A stretch of 64,000 nt of DNA from Polaribacter sejongensis (GCF_038024065.1 NZ_CP150667.1:3045501-3109500), one strand, 5' to 3'. Positions 1 to 10,622 are shown, counted from the stretch's first letter. A program made the numbers and translations. The notes: generated by a model not told the origin, from the sequence alone.

Positions 1-3000
1 CAATGGTAGACATACTACCTGATAAAGATATATTTGCTACATCGGCAAAATTTGCATCGGCATTTAGTACAGCTGCCCATCCACCTTCATTATCAAAACC
101 AGAAGAACGTAACTCATTAAACCAAACCTCACCACTAATTGGTGATGTTGTTTTGTTTTTTACTCCTAAAATAATTGTTTTTAATTCTGCTAACGTTGGG
201 TTTCCTTTTACGGAAATTGTATACGGTATTTCGGCATCTTGCTCAATAGAAGTATAGATATCTGTAATGGCAACACCAGCTCTGTCTCTTTCTAATTTTA
301 CCAATCCAAAAGTTTCTAGAAAAGCATCTAAATTATTTGCTTCTGGCCAAAGATCTAAAGCAGAAGTACCATTTTGAGATACTTTTAAAGGGAGTTCTAT
401 TTGATAAAAGTTATCATCTAAATCCGTACCTAACCTTATAACTGCAGAAAAATCATTGTCATTTATGGCAAGTGCTCCTTCATTTTTCTGAAGGTGCATA
501 AACATTTTTAAATTCTTAAATCGTCTTAAATCAATGCTTATGTTTTTATAAATGGCTCTGGTTTCGTTTGCAGGTAAATTATTTACTTTTAAGGTAACAG
601 ATTGTTCATTTTGTAATTGTACGCTAGTACTACCTTGTAATTGCTCTCTTTCTATTCCTGGAGGCTGAATGTAGCTTCCTTCATTTTGTTCTATACTTAC
701 AACACCAACTTCAAAATCTTTTAATTCATTTTCATCTAAATCTTCTGGTGTAGAAATAGATTCGTCTAATGTTTTTGTATAACGTCTCCAATCTCCACGT
801 ACCAAATCTAACTCTCCAAAACGAAGTACTACCGGTATTTTAAAATTAGTTAAAAACATTCTCATAAAACGAATACTATTAAAATCTGAAATACCATTTA
901 CAGGTGTTCCGCTTCTAATAGGTACTCTAAATTGATACCAAGTTGTTGTTTGGTTTGCTCCGTTTTCTAAAGTTACATCTGTTGTTTTTTTATCAACAAT
1001 AAAATTCTTACCAACAACCAAATCATTTCTATTCATAGAAACTTTATACTCGTAGTAACTTTCTACGGTATTCATGGTCTGATCTTTATTAATATCCTCT
1101 ACATCTGGATAGGTTGTAGAGGAGGTAGGGTAGCTTTCTGTAGATTGATTTAAGGTTGGAGAATTTCCTTGTGTATTGTTATAATCTTTATATCTAGTAA
1201 TTATAGAAGCACGATTTGCGTCTAACTCACTCCCTCTAAAATATTGAAAATTATCTGATGCAGGATCATTAGGGTTTAATTTACTAAAGTTAGGAAGGGT
1301 TGTGCTGTACTTCGCAAATTCTTCAGCATCATTTAAACCATTATATCCAAGATCTTGATTTGCTCTAGACTCATCATTTTCATCAAAAGCATAAATTATA
1401 GAGGAGTTTGTTGGTACTTTACCCCAAGTTGTTTCTACGGTATTTATTTCTCCACCAGTTTCTGGTAAACCGTTTTCAAACATTTTACGACTATCTTTTA
1501 AGATGTCTTCAGAAACATTACCTAAGTTTAAGTATAAATTTCCAATTTGGTTTGATGGATCTTCCGGATTCATGCCTATAGGTAAACCTTCTGTTTCAGT
1601 AATTGAATAATTTTCATAAGGATCCATTACCCAAAACTGCACATATTCAACATTTGCTTGATCAAAATTGTTGGTTGTTAAAGCTCTCATAACTCCTGCC
1701 CATCTATTTTGTGGGTCAGAGAAAGTTCCGTCTGCTTTTACGTTAATACCGGTATCAAAATTATAAGAACCTCTTTCTGATGGGAAATAAGCTAAATCTA
1801 AAGTTCTTATTACTGAGTTCTGTGTAATATCTAACTGCACATTAGGGAATAATTCCCTATAATTAATCTGTCTAGTTTCTGCTCTAGAAAGTTCTGCAGC
1901 ATTAATATTTGGAGGTGTATCTCCAGCACCGTAAAAAATTTGGTCTACATTATACCATGCCAATTTACCTCTTTGATAATTGTAAGATAAATCTTCTTGA
2001 TCTCCATTAAAACCTGCGAAAAATTTTGGGGTACTTGCTTCATGCCAATCTAATGGCGATAAGATACTAATAGGTATTTGAGAAGCTTCAAAATCATCTA
2101 TATAAGAAGTTGCAGCACCTGCCACATCAATGCCACTTGGCGTTCCTGGAAGCAAATATGCCATATCTGCTCTAACCGATAAATTAGAAGGCACATCTGT
2201 GTCTACAAAGGGTAATTTATTTGCCAATTTTGTAAAATAAGGTACTTCTGTTGTGTAATCTATATTTGCCCCAAACATGGTATTGTTTATTGGGTCTGAA
2301 CCAAAATTTACTTTAGGAGTAATAGGCTTTTCATTTACATTTAAAATGGTTGCTCCAATAATAAATTTATCTGAAAATTTATGTTCAACATCTACTCCCA
2401 TAAATGTTTTTTGTTGTTGATTAAACACCGCGTTGTTTTCTGTAGAAACACTTATTGGCGTTCCGGAAGCTTGCAAGCCACTGTCTATAATTTGTACACG
2501 ACCTGCTTGGTAATCTACTACATAATCTACCCCTTCTACCAATTGTCTTCCACCTGCGGTTACTGTAACAGATCCTCTAGGTACATTAAAAGCTCCAATT
2601 GGTATTCCTCCAGAATTTTCTGATTTAAAATATCCTTTTAAATAGTATTTATCTTTATTTTGATAGTTGTTTTGCGCGTTTACTTTTGTATTTAAATAGA
2701 GTTCTTTAAATAAATAGTTATTGTCTACAGTTTCATCTAAACCAACATCATTGGTGTTCTGTTGTACCAAATCATTTCCAAAAGGTTCTGGTTCTGGGAA
2801 AAAGATAAATCCTTTTTGAGAATTAACAGTAATGCCTTCTACAAAATCAAAATATCCATCTGGAGTTCTATATTGACTTTGGTCTAATTGATCTAATTTA
2901 AAAACTTGTATTAATGGTAAATTGGTAATACCTGCAGTATTTGCATTTTGTAAAACATTAGATGAAATACCTGTTTGATCATCTCTATATTGAATTTCAA

Positions 3001-4633
3001 AATAGAAACCATCCTGCGATAATGGATAGGCACCTAAAGCATAGACGTTTTTCATCATTAAACGCCAAGTAGGAAAAGCTTCATCTTCACCTGTGTTTAT
3101 GTTTGCACGTTTTGTTTTTAAAATCTCACTACGTAATAATTTTACTGCTAAAGTTTGTGGAGATTGAATACCATCATTAGAAAATTCACCCACTTTAAAA
3201 GAAGTTTCTGTGCTGCCACTAATTCCTCCTGCAACAGTATATTCATAAGCAACAGCTAAAACTTCACCATCATTTAACCTACTATTTAAAGATATAAAAC
3301 CTAATTGAGAGTTTAAGGTAAACTCACTAGTGTTCAATTTTCTTGCATTTTCTAACACAGAATAATCTGTACCCTCACTCATATTATAAGGTTGTAAGGT
3401 ACTATTTATGGTAGAAATACTTCTAATACCACTAGTTGTAGTAAGTAAATTAGATAAATTATTAGATTCGTTTGTTGGTATATTTCCTCCGGTTGTTGTT
3501 GGCGGACTTGTAGGTTGTACTGCTCCTGTTTGGTTTACTAAAACATCGGTATCAGACTCACCAATATCTGCTAAAGCTACAATACTTCTGTAATCTTCTG
3601 TGCTAGAACTTGTGTTGGTTACCCAAACTTCTACCCTTGTAATATTAATTTGGCTATTAATTAAAGGATAATTTTTAAGAGAATTTGCGTAGTTGTCTAT
3701 AAAATATTGCGATAAGAAAAAGTGACGGTCATTATCGTAATCTGTAGCCTTTAATTGAAACTCTTGTATAGAAGCACCACCTTCTGAAACTGTTGTTGTA
3801 CTTTCTGAGTTTTGCTGTGAGAAAACAGCAGTTATATTTGTGTTACCAAATTTTAACTGTGTTTTTACACCGAATAGACTTTGTGCCCCATTAATTAATG
3901 AGTTTTTAATGGGCATAGAAATATTACCAGCTTCTATTCCTTGTAAAATATCATCTTCTGTTGGCTCGTAACCAATTTTTACTAAATTCTGAAAATCGAA
4001 AGTAGATTGTGTGTCGTAATTTGCTGTAAAATCTAAACGTGTACCTACTTGTGCACGAATACTTGCGTTAATTTGTTGGTCAAAATCAAAGGTAAAACTG
4101 CTTCTGTTTTCTTCGGATAATTGCGGGTTTTCTGTATTCTGATAAATAAAACCTAGCTTTAAATTTAAGCTTCCGGTAGGTGTTACTTTAATTTCACTTC
4201 CTCCAAAAATAGTTTTAAATAAGTCAGATTTTACATAATAGGTTGGTAGTAGGTCTTTTTGAGCTTCTTTAGATCCTTTTTTGTTAGAGTTCGTAGCACT
4301 TACTTTGTCTTTATAATACTGCGTCATATCTCGCCTTAAACGATAATCTGCGTATTCTTTTTGTGTTAGATAAATAGGTGTTTTTGTATAATAATCGCCT
4401 ATTTTTTCTACAATTACATACCTGTTTAAATCTTTATCAAAAATAATTTCTTTCTCTGCCAGATAATCTAAAAATAAACCACCAGTTTGCTCTTTTTTAA
4501 AGTTATATCTTAAGTCTAGAGTGTCCTTTTTTACTGTTATGGAATCTGTATCCTTATCTGTTTGCGCATAAGAGGTGTTTGCTATGAAAGCAAAAGCAAG
4601 AAATAAAAATATTTTTTTCAAAAAATTTTTCAA
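1..4633 (-). CDS. sprA: Gliding motility / T9SS translocon protein SprA (3' part beyond window)
   Basis: About 1,540 N-terminal codons of the giant outer-membrane translocation channel of the type IX secretion system (Sov/SprA family, usually about 2,400 residues). The reading frame stays open to base 1, so the C-terminus lies outside the window. The N-terminus is a Sec signal peptide ending in SYAQ. The body has the family's Asn/Thr/Asp-rich beta-strand text, for example FDFDQQINASIRAQVG near residue 170 and GSMSTI at the window edge. There is no ATG near the signal peptide. The start is probably a TTG at 4633 or an in-frame TTG at 4621, just after the ruvA stop, so it is likely co-transcribed with ruvA. 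The family identification is strong; the start codon is uncertain. Confidence 0.93.
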   Translation of the reverse strand, partial: MKNFLKKIFLFLAFAFIANTSYAQTDKDTDSITVKKDTLDLRYNFKKEQTGGLFLDYLAEKEIIFDKDLNRYVIVEKIGDYYTKTPIYLTQKEYADYRLRRDMTQYYKDKVSATNSNKKGSKEAQKDLLPTYYVKSDLFKTIFGGSEIKVTPTGSLNLKLGFIYQNTENPQLSEENRSSFTFDFDQQINASIRAQVGTRLDFTANYDTQSTFDFQNLVKIGYEPTEDDILQGIEAGNISMPIKNSLINGAQSLFGVKTQLKFGNTNITAVFSQQNSESTTTVSEGGASIQEFQLKATDYDNDRHFFLSQYFIDNYANSLKNYPLINSQINITRVEVWVTNTSSSTEDYRSIVALADIGESDTDVLVNQTGAVQPTSPPTTTGGNIPTNESNNLSNLLTTTSGIRSISTINSTLQPYNMSEGTDYSVLENARKLNTSEFTLNSQLGFISLNSRLNDGEVLAVAYEYTVAGGISGSTETSFKVGEFSNDGIQSPQTLAVKLLRSEILKTKRANINTGEDEAFPTWRLMMKNVYALGAYPLSQDGFYFEIQYRDDQTGISSNVLQNANTAGITNLPLIQVFKLDQLDQSQYRTPDGYFDFVEGITVNSQKGFIFFPEPEPFGNDLVQQNTNDVGLDETVDNNYLFKELYLNTKVNAQNNYQNKDKYYLKGYFKSENSGGIPIGAFNVPRGSVTVTAGGRQLVEGVDYVVDYQAGRVQIIDSGLQASGTPISVSTENNAVFNQQQKTFMGVDVEHKFSDKFIIGATILNVNEKPITPKVNFGSDPINNTMFGANIDYTTEVPYFTKLANKLPFVDTDVPSNLSVRADMAYLLPGTPSGIDVAGAATSYIDDFEASQIPISILSPLDWHEASTPKFFAGFNGDQEDLSYNYQRGKLAWYNVDQIFYGAGDTPPNINAAELSRAETRQINYRELFPNVQLDITQNSVIRTLDLAYFPSERGSYNFDTGINVKADGTFSDPQNRWAGVMRALTTNNFDQANVEYVQFWVMDPYENYSITETEGLPIGMNPEDPSNQIGNLYLNLGNVSEDILKDSRKMFENGLPETGGEINTVETTWGKVPTNSSIIYAFDENDESRANQDLGYNGLNDAEEFAKYSTTLPNFSKLNPNDPASDNFQYFRGSELDANRASIITRYKDYNNTQGNSPTLNQSTESYPTSSTTYPDVEDINKDQTMNTVESYYEYKVSMNRNDLVVGKNFIVDKKTTDVTLENGANQTTTWYQFRVPIRSGTPVNGISDFNSIRFMRMFLTNFKIPVVLRFGELDLVRGDWRRYTKTLDESISTPEDLDENELKDFEVGVVSIEQNEGSYIQPPGIEREQLQGSTSVQLQNEQSVTLKVNNLPANETRAIYKNISIDLRRFKNLKMFMHLQKNEGALAINDNDFSAVIRLGTDLDDNFYQIELPLKVSQNGTSALDLWPEANNLDAFLETFGLVKLERDRAGVAITDIYTSIEQDAEIPYTISVKGNPTLAELKTIILGVKNKTTSPISGEVWFNELRSSGFDNEGGWAAVLNADANFADVANISLSGSMSTI

Positions 4634-4638
4634 AATTC

Positions 4639-5220
4639 TTATAAATTTTTTAAGGCTAGTTTTATTAAGTTTTCTACGGTAGCTTCCGGGTTTTCTTTTA
4701 AAATTGTTGAGATCACTTTCTCTGATTGCTTTTTATTAAACCCTAAAACTTCTAAAGCAGATAACGCTTCATCCTTATTGGTATTGCTTGTAAAAGTAGA
4801 AACTTCATCAATATTAAAGGTTTTTAAAATTTTATCCTTTAAATCTACAATAACTCTTTGTGCTGTTTTTGCACCGATTCCTTTTACAGATTGTATGAGT
4901 GGAACATTTTCTGATGCAATAGCATGTTGTATTTCTTCTGATGTCATAGATGACAACATCGTTCTTGCAATACTTGGTCCAACACCTGAAACAGAAATTA
5001 ACAGTTTAAAAACTTCTCTCTCTGTTTTTGTAAAAAAACCAAAAAGGGTATGTGCATCTTCTCTTATTGATAAATGTGTGTATAAAACAACAGCTTCATC
5101 ATCGGGTAAACTAGAGAAAGTATTTAGAGAAATATGTAATAAATAACCAACTCCATTGCAATCTACAACAACCTCTGTTGGGTTTTTTTCTACCAACCTT
5201 CCTCTAACTTGTGTAATCAT
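4639..5220 (-). CDS. ruvA: Holliday junction branch migration protein RuvA
   Basis: 193 residues, the normal RuvA length. RuvA binds four-way junctions as a tetramer and recruits the RuvB motor in recombinational repair. The N-terminal OB domain begins MITQVRGRL. Two helix-hairpin-helix motifs follow, with VSGVGPSIA near residue 77 and VKGIGAKTAQR near 112. A C-terminal RuvB-binding three-helix domain starts around residue 145. It sits between the malic enzyme gene and sprA on the same strand; its stop is a few bases before the sprA start. The maeB-ruvA-sprA order is, from memory, common in Flavobacteriaceae. Confidence 0.97.
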   Translation of the reverse strand: MITQVRGRLVEKNPTEVVVDCNGVGYLLHISLNTFSSLPDDEAVVLYTHLSIREDAHTLFGFFTKTEREVFKLLISVSGVGPSIARTMLSSMTSEEIQHAIASENVPLIQSVKGIGAKTAQRVIVDLKDKILKTFNIDEVSTFTSNTNKDEALSALEVLGFNKKQSEKVISTILKENPEATVENLIKLALKNL

Positions 5221-5298
5221 ATATTTCTTTTTCTAAGCCTCTAAAGTAAGAATTTATTTTAGGTTTGGTGTGAGCGCAATTTATATTTTATAAATCAA

Positions 5299-5341
5299 AG
5301 AGATTAGACTTTAAATGATAACAAATAAATGTCTAATCTCT
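5299..5341. terminator. Inverted repeat between maeB and ruvA, probable maeB terminator
   Basis: A perfect 11-bp inverted repeat, AGAGATTAGAC and GTCTAATCTCT, with a 21-base AT-rich loop lies 37 bp past the maeB stop. The minus-strand tail is U-rich but interrupted, so termination may be partial and leave some read-through to ruvA and sprA. Confidence 0.5.
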
Positions 5342-5377
5342 ATTTTATTTAAACTCGATTCTTACATCAAATTAATC

Positions 5378-7675
5378 TTATGCTAAATTATTATTAATTT
5401 TACTTCTTTTTTCTTTTTCTTGAGCATCTACGGCAGCCAACGCAGCCATGTTTACCATTTCATCTACACTAGAACCTAATTGTAAAATATGTACAGGTTT
5501 ACTTAATCCTAAAATTATTGGACCAATAGATTCTGCGTGGTTTAATTGTTTCATTAACTTATAAGTAATGTTTGCAGACTCTAAATTAGGGAAAATTAAA
5601 ACATTTACTTTTTTACCATTTAGTTTCGAAAACGGAAATTCTTTTGCTAACATTTCTGGATTTAAAGCAAAATCTGCTTGTAATTCTCCATCAATAATAG
5701 TGTCTGGAAAGTGTCTGTGTAAGTAAGAAACAGCTTCGGTTATCTTTTTAGAAGTTTCTGAACTTGAAGATCCAAAGTTAGAAAAAGAAACCATTGCCAT
5801 GTTTGGTTTCATACCAAACATTTTTACAAAATTACCAGTCATTTGCGAAATTTTCACCAATTCTTTTGCCGTAGGGTTTATGTTAATTGTAGTATCTGCT
5901 AAAAATAACGGACCTTGTTTGGTTAACATTAAGTTGGTTGCAGCAATTTTAGTAATTCCTTTGTCTTTTTCAATTAGTTCTAAAATTGGTTTTAAAACAG
6001 TTGGGTAAGGTCTAGAATATCCTGTAATTAATGCATCTGCTTCTTCTTCATTCACCATCATTGCAGCAAAATAATTACGTTCTCGCATTAATTTTGTTGC
6101 TTCAGATAAAGTACGTCCTTTACGTCTTCTATTTTTCCAATAAATTTTTCCAAAACGCTCTCTACGTTCTGCTTCTTCATCAGTTTTTGGATCTATAATT
6201 GGCACAATTTCAGTAAAACCTATTTCTGCTTTTAAAGCTAAGATTACTTCTTTTCTTCCTAACAATATTGGGTGACCAATCTTTTCATCATGTACTCTTT
6301 GTGCAGCTTTTAAAACATCTATATGGTCTGCTTCTGCAAACACAATACGTTTTCTATTACTTTTTGCTCTATTGTGTAAAAGTCTAATCTCTTTATTTCC
6401 AGAACCAGAACGCTCCATTAATTCCTCTCTATACTTATCCCAATCTTCAATAGGTTGTAAAGCAACACCAGAATCCATTGCTGCTTTTGCAATAGCTGGT
6501 GGAATTTCATAAATTAATCTAGGGTCAAATGGTTTTGGAATAATGTATTCTCTTCCGTACGCTAAACTTACTTCATCATAAACAATGTTTACTTGTTCTG
6601 GTACCGATTTTTTAGCCAAATCTGCTAAAGCATGAACGGCTGCCATTTTCATTTCCTCATTAATTTTGGTCGCTCTAACATCTAAAGCTCCTCTAAAAAT
6701 AAATGGAAATCCAAGTACATTATTCACTTGGTTAGGATGGTCAGATCTTCCCGTAGCCATTATAATATCTTTTCTTGTAGCAACTGCTAAATCGTAATCT
6801 ATTTCAGCCACAGGGTTTGCCATTGCAAAAACAATTGGGTCTTTAGCCATGGTTAAAAGCATCTGTGGAGTAACTACATTTCCTTTAGATAAACCAATAA
6901 ATACATCAGCATCATGCATTGCTTCATCTAGCGTGTGTAAATCTCTATCGGTTGCAAATTCGGCTTTTTGTGAAGTAAGGTTGTCTCTATCACTTCTAAT
7001 AACACCTTTACTATCGCACATTACTACGTTTTCTTTCTTTACACCTAGTTTTAAATACAAAAGTGTACAAGAAATTGCAGCAGCTCCAGCGCCATTAACA
7101 ACAATTTTTACTTTGCTAATATCTTTATTAGTAATGTCTATGGCGTTTTTTAAGGCGGCAGCAGAAATAATTGCTGTTCCGTGTTGGTCGTCGTGCATTA
7201 CCGGAATGTCTAATTCCTCTTTTAATCGTCTTTCAATTTCAAAAGCTTCTGGTGCTTTAATATCTTCTAAGTTAATTCCACCAAAAGTAGGTGCAATTGC
7301 TTTTACAGTTTGTATAAAAAGTTCTACATCGGTAGCATCTACTTCAATATCAAAAACATCAATATCTGCAAATATTTTAAATAGTAAACCTTTTCCTTCC
7401 ATTACTGGTTTAGAGGCATCCGGACCAATATCTCCCAAACCTAAAACGGCAGTTCCGTTAGATATTACAGCAACTAAATTTCCTTTAGCTGTATATTTAT
7501 AAGCATTGTTTTTGTCTTTTTCAATTTCTAAACAAGGCTCTGCAACACCTGGTGAGTATGCCAAAGCTAAGTCATGTTGAGTGGCGTATTTTTTAGTAGG
7601 AACCACTTCTATTTTTCCTGGTTTTGGTTTTGCGTGATATAATAAAGCTTCGTGTCTTTTTCTAGAATCGCTCAT
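5378..7675 (-). CDS. maeB: NADP-dependent malic enzyme with C-terminal phosphotransacetylase-like domain
   Basis: 765 residues, the length of the MaeB type. It oxidatively decarboxylates malate to pyruvate with NADP, supplying NADPH and pyruvate. Residues about 15-385 are the malic enzyme N- and NAD-binding domains; SPGVAEP, the metal-site region IDVFDIEVDATD and the nucleotide motif VVNGAGAAA are visible. Residues about 430-755 are a phosphate acetyltransferase-like domain, thought to be regulatory in this family. It is the first gene of the minus-strand run and is divergent from the DUF5686 gene. A TATATTTG minus-10-type element lies 28 bp upstream of the ATG. Confidence 0.96.
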   Translation of the reverse strand: MSDSRKRHEALLYHAKPKPGKIEVVPTKKYATQHDLALAYSPGVAEPCLEIEKDKNNAYKYTAKGNLVAVISNGTAVLGLGDIGPDASKPVMEGKGLLFKIFADIDVFDIEVDATDVELFIQTVKAIAPTFGGINLEDIKAPEAFEIERRLKEELDIPVMHDDQHGTAIISAAALKNAIDITNKDISKVKIVVNGAGAAAISCTLLYLKLGVKKENVVMCDSKGVIRSDRDNLTSQKAEFATDRDLHTLDEAMHDADVFIGLSKGNVVTPQMLLTMAKDPIVFAMANPVAEIDYDLAVATRKDIIMATGRSDHPNQVNNVLGFPFIFRGALDVRATKINEEMKMAAVHALADLAKKSVPEQVNIVYDEVSLAYGREYIIPKPFDPRLIYEIPPAIAKAAMDSGVALQPIEDWDKYREELMERSGSGNKEIRLLHNRAKSNRKRIVFAEADHIDVLKAAQRVHDEKIGHPILLGRKEVILALKAEIGFTEIVPIIDPKTDEEAERRERFGKIYWKNRRRKGRTLSEATKLMRERNYFAAMMVNEEEADALITGYSRPYPTVLKPILELIEKDKGITKIAATNLMLTKQGPLFLADTTININPTAKELVKISQMTGNFVKMFGMKPNMAMVSFSNFGSSSSETSKKITEAVSYLHRHFPDTIIDGELQADFALNPEMLAKEFPFSKLNGKKVNVLIFPNLESANITYKLMKQLNHAESIGPIILGLSKPVHILQLGSSVDEMVNMAALAAVDAQEKEKRSKINNNLA

Positions 7676-7703
7676 ATAATAAGTCTTTGCTTGTTTAAGC
7701 TTA

Positions 7704-7711
7704 CAAATATA
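7704..7711 (-). promoter_or_regulatory. Bacteroidota -7 element for maeB
   Basis: On the minus strand this reads TATATTTG, an exact TAnnTTTG match 28 bp upstream of the maeB ATG. No TTG is present at the expected 17-23 bp spacing, so only the -7 half is supported. Confidence 0.45.
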
Positions 7712-7865
7712 TGATTTTCAGTGAAAGAGAGAATTTATTTTCAAATCTTTTGATAGGCGTTAATTTTTATAAAATTAGGTCTTTTATTTTTTTAAACACC
7801 TTTATGTTAGGGTACTATTTTTTGTTGTTTAACAAATTTTAAAGATTTAGGTCGATCATAAAGTT

Positions 7866-7873
7866 TATGTTTG
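7866..7873 (+). promoter_or_regulatory. Bacteroidota -7 element for the DUF5686 gene
   Basis: TATGTTTG matches TAnnTTTG and ends 22 bp before the ATG at 7896. The nearest upstream TTG is too far (38 bp) to be a good -33 element. Confidence 0.45.
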
Positions 7874-7895
7874 TTCTTATCAACACAACCAAACT

Positions 7896-10352
7896 ATGAA
7901 AAAATATACTTTTCTGCTGTTTTTCTGGGTATCAATATCTGTCTTAGCACAAGTAAAAGGAAACATTACAGATACAAATAATGCGCCTTTATCATTTGTA
8001 AGTATTTATTTGGATGAAACTGTTACAGGAACAACTTCTAATGATAATGGAGCGTATATTTTAAATGTCAATAAAAAAGGAAAACATACTGTTGTTTTTC
8101 AAATCTTGGGCTATACAACACTAAAAAAGGAAATAAATATTACGTCTTTTCCTTTTGAATTAAATGTTCAATTAGAAGAAGAAAACGTACAGTTGGCAGA
8201 AATTTCTATCTCTACAAAAGACAATCCTGCAAATAGAATTATTAGAAACACAATAGCAAATAAGGATAAAAATACTGATAAATATGCAAAGTATACTGCT
8301 AAATTTTACTCTAGAGGTTTGTATAAAATTAAAGATGCTCCAGAGAAATTTTTAGGTAAAAATTTGGGCGATTTTGGTGGAGCATTAGATTCTACAAGAA
8401 GCGGAATTATTTATCTTTCTGAAACGGTTTCGGAAATTCATTTTCAGAAAAACCCAAAAAAGTTTAAAGAAAAAATTATTGCTTCTAAAGTAAGCGGAAA
8501 AGACAATGGTATTAGTTTTAATAGGGCAGAAGATGCAAATATTAATTTTTATGATAATAGTGTCACTTTTGGTAGCGATTTAATTTCACCAATATCTACA
8601 AATGCTTTTGGTTATTATAACTTTAGGCTAGAAGGATCTTTTTATGATACAAATGGTAAACTTATCAATAAAATAAAATTGCTTCCAAAGCGTAAAAATG
8701 ATCGTGTTTTTAATGGTTATTTATACATTGTAGAAGATGATTGGGCTATTTATGGCGCAGATGTTTCCGTTACCGGAGCCCAAGTAAACATACCCATTGT
8801 AGATGTTTTAAATTTAAAACAAAACTATAATTATTCAGAGGCAAATGATGCCTGGGTGCTAATTAGTCAGAGTATAGATTTTAAAGTAGATGCATTAGGT
8901 TTTAATTTTGATGGGCGCTTTTCATCAGCATATTCTGCATATAATTTTACACCAAAATATAACGAAAACACGTTTACCAATGAGGTTTTATCGTTTGAGA
9001 AACAAGCAACCGAAAAAGATACCTTGTATTGGAATACCTTAAGACCTGTACCTTTAACGGAGGAAGAAACTGTTGATTATAAATTTAAAGACAGTTTAAA
9101 AGTGGTAAGAAAATCTAAAAAATATTTAGATTCTGTAAATAAAAAACAAAACAAGTTTAATTTACTCTCTTCTGTAACAGGTTATACGTATAGGAATTCT
9201 TATGAGAAATGGGCTATTTCTTACAATGGTTTAATTAATGACTTTAACTTTAATACGGTACAAGGTTTTAATGTTTCTTTAGGAGGTAGTTACTTTAAAA
9301 AGCAAAATGATACAGGGAAATGGTGGAATGTAGGAGGAAAGGTAAATTATGGCTTTTCGGACAAACGTATAAGGCCTACTTTCTTTTTAACTAAAAATTG
9401 GAATGATATTTCTAGACCTAAGATGACAATTTCTGGAGGGATTACAACGGCTCAGTTTAATGGTAGAAATCCTTTAATGAAATTAAATAACACCGTGAGT
9501 TCTTTGATGAGGAGGTTAAATTATTTAAGAATTTACGAAAAGGAGTTTGCTAAAATTAATTATTCAGAAGAAATTGTAAATGGAATTTACCTAGCTACAT
9601 CATTTGAATATGCAAATAGAAAACCACTTTTTAATACCACAGATTACTCTTTTGCAAAGCAAGATAAAAACGGAGGTTATAAGCCTAATAATCCCTCAGA
9701 TGTTATTGATGTGTTTGAAGAGCATAAAATTGCTACTTTAAATGTAGGCGCTACTTTTGTATTCGGACAAAAATATTTGTCTTATCCTGATAGAAAAGAA
9801 AATATAGACAATGAAAAATATCCGTCATTGAATGTTAATTATACCAAACGCTTTGGAGCTTCTAATTCCGAATTAAATTCAGATGTATTCACAGCAAATT
9901 TAACACAAGATATCAATGCAGGAAATTATGGTGAATTTTCTTATAATGTTAGGGGTGGAGTATTTCTTAAAAAGAAAGACATAGCTTTTATGGACTTTTT
10001 ACAAGCCAACGGAAACCAATTACTTTTTCCGTTAGATCGTGAGTTAAGTAGCTTTGGTTTGTTAGAATATTATAAATTTTATACGAATGATAAATATGCA
10101 GAAGCACATATTCAGCATGATTTTAAAGGAGCTATTTTAGGAAAGATTCCGTTGTTAAATAAATTAAATCTTCATTTAGTTGGTGGAGCAAAAACCTTGG
10201 TGATGGCAGATAAAAAACCGTATACAGAATACTCTATTGGTTTAGATAATATAGGTTTTGGTAAATGGCGTTTTTTAAGAGTAGATTATGTAAGATCTTT
10301 TCACGGAGGAATTAAAAATGAAGGTTTATTGCTTCGATTGAGTATGTTTTAA
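7896..10352 (+). CDS. DUF5686 / carboxypeptidase-regulatory-like outer-membrane protein
   Basis: 818 residues. A signal peptide (about 1-19, ending SVLAQ) precedes a carboxypeptidase-D regulatory-like beta-sandwich at about 20-105 (KGNITDTNNAPL, FQILGYTT). The rest is the long beta-rich DUF5686 domain, with predicted outer-membrane barrel strands and an aromatic C-terminal residue (LRLSMF). Proteins of this build occur in many Bacteroidota, often several per genome, and their substrate is unknown. It lacks a TonB plug, so it is not a standard TonB-dependent receptor. The next gene, moaD, starts 13 bp downstream and may be co-transcribed. Confidence 0.88.
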   Translation: MKKYTFLLFFWVSISVLAQVKGNITDTNNAPLSFVSIYLDETVTGTTSNDNGAYILNVNKKGKHTVVFQILGYTTLKKEINITSFPFELNVQLEEENVQLAEISISTKDNPANRIIRNTIANKDKNTDKYAKYTAKFYSRGLYKIKDAPEKFLGKNLGDFGGALDSTRSGIIYLSETVSEIHFQKNPKKFKEKIIASKVSGKDNGISFNRAEDANINFYDNSVTFGSDLISPISTNAFGYYNFRLEGSFYDTNGKLINKIKLLPKRKNDRVFNGYLYIVEDDWAIYGADVSVTGAQVNIPIVDVLNLKQNYNYSEANDAWVLISQSIDFKVDALGFNFDGRFSSAYSAYNFTPKYNENTFTNEVLSFEKQATEKDTLYWNTLRPVPLTEEETVDYKFKDSLKVVRKSKKYLDSVNKKQNKFNLLSSVTGYTYRNSYEKWAISYNGLINDFNFNTVQGFNVSLGGSYFKKQNDTGKWWNVGGKVNYGFSDKRIRPTFFLTKNWNDISRPKMTISGGITTAQFNGRNPLMKLNNTVSSLMRRLNYLRIYEKEFAKINYSEEIVNGIYLATSFEYANRKPLFNTTDYSFAKQDKNGGYKPNNPSDVIDVFEEHKIATLNVGATFVFGQKYLSYPDRKENIDNEKYPSLNVNYTKRFGASNSELNSDVFTANLTQDINAGNYGEFSYNVRGGVFLKKKDIAFMDFLQANGNQLLFPLDRELSSFGLLEYYKFYTNDKYAEAHIQHDFKGAILGKIPLLNKLNLHLVGGAKTLVMADKKPYTEYSIGLDNIGFGKWRFLRVDYVRSFHGGIKNEGLLLRLSMF

Positions 10353-10364
10353 TATTTTTGATAC

Positions 10365-10607
10365 ATGAAAATTCAAGTACTTTTTTTCGGAATAACCACA
10401 GACTTTGTAGGTTCATCAGCTTTAGAGCTTAATATAGCGGATGTTGCTACTGTTGCAGATTTTAAAAACTCTTTAAAAGAGAAATATCAGCAGTTAGAAA
10501 AGTTGAATTCTTATGCAATTGCTGTGAATGAAAGTTATGCAACTGATGATTTACTGCTAAAAGAGAATGACGTTGTTGCTATAATTCCTCCAGTTAGTGG
10601 AGGTTAA
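10365..10607 (+). CDS. moaD: Molybdopterin synthase sulfur carrier subunit MoaD
   Basis: 80 residues of ubiquitin/ThiS fold ending in the PPVSGG tail, whose terminal Gly-Gly is adenylated and thiocarboxylated so that MoaD can donate sulfur to precursor Z in molybdopterin synthesis. The partner large subunit MoaE lies 0.5 kb downstream on the same strand, separated by an opposing DUF3817 gene. No other moa or moe genes are in the window. The start is ATG, 13 bp after the DUF5686 stop. Confidence 0.92.
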   Translation: MKIQVLFFGITTDFVGSSALELNIADVATVADFKNSLKEKYQQLEKLNSYAIAVNESYATDDLLLKENDVVAIIPPVSGG

Positions 10608-10622
10608 AAAAGCTCATATTAA

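Noticed and set aside
3..3593. Plus-strand open frames at 3-257, 2381-2623 and 3408-3593
   Set aside because: All lie inside sprA on the opposite strand and have no family resemblance; they are shadows of its coding frame.
4778..7502. Long plus-strand frames opposite ruvA (4778-5146) and maeB (5799-6008, 6849-7502)
   Set aside because: They are antisense to well-conserved enzymes and read as low-complexity hydrophobic text without motifs.
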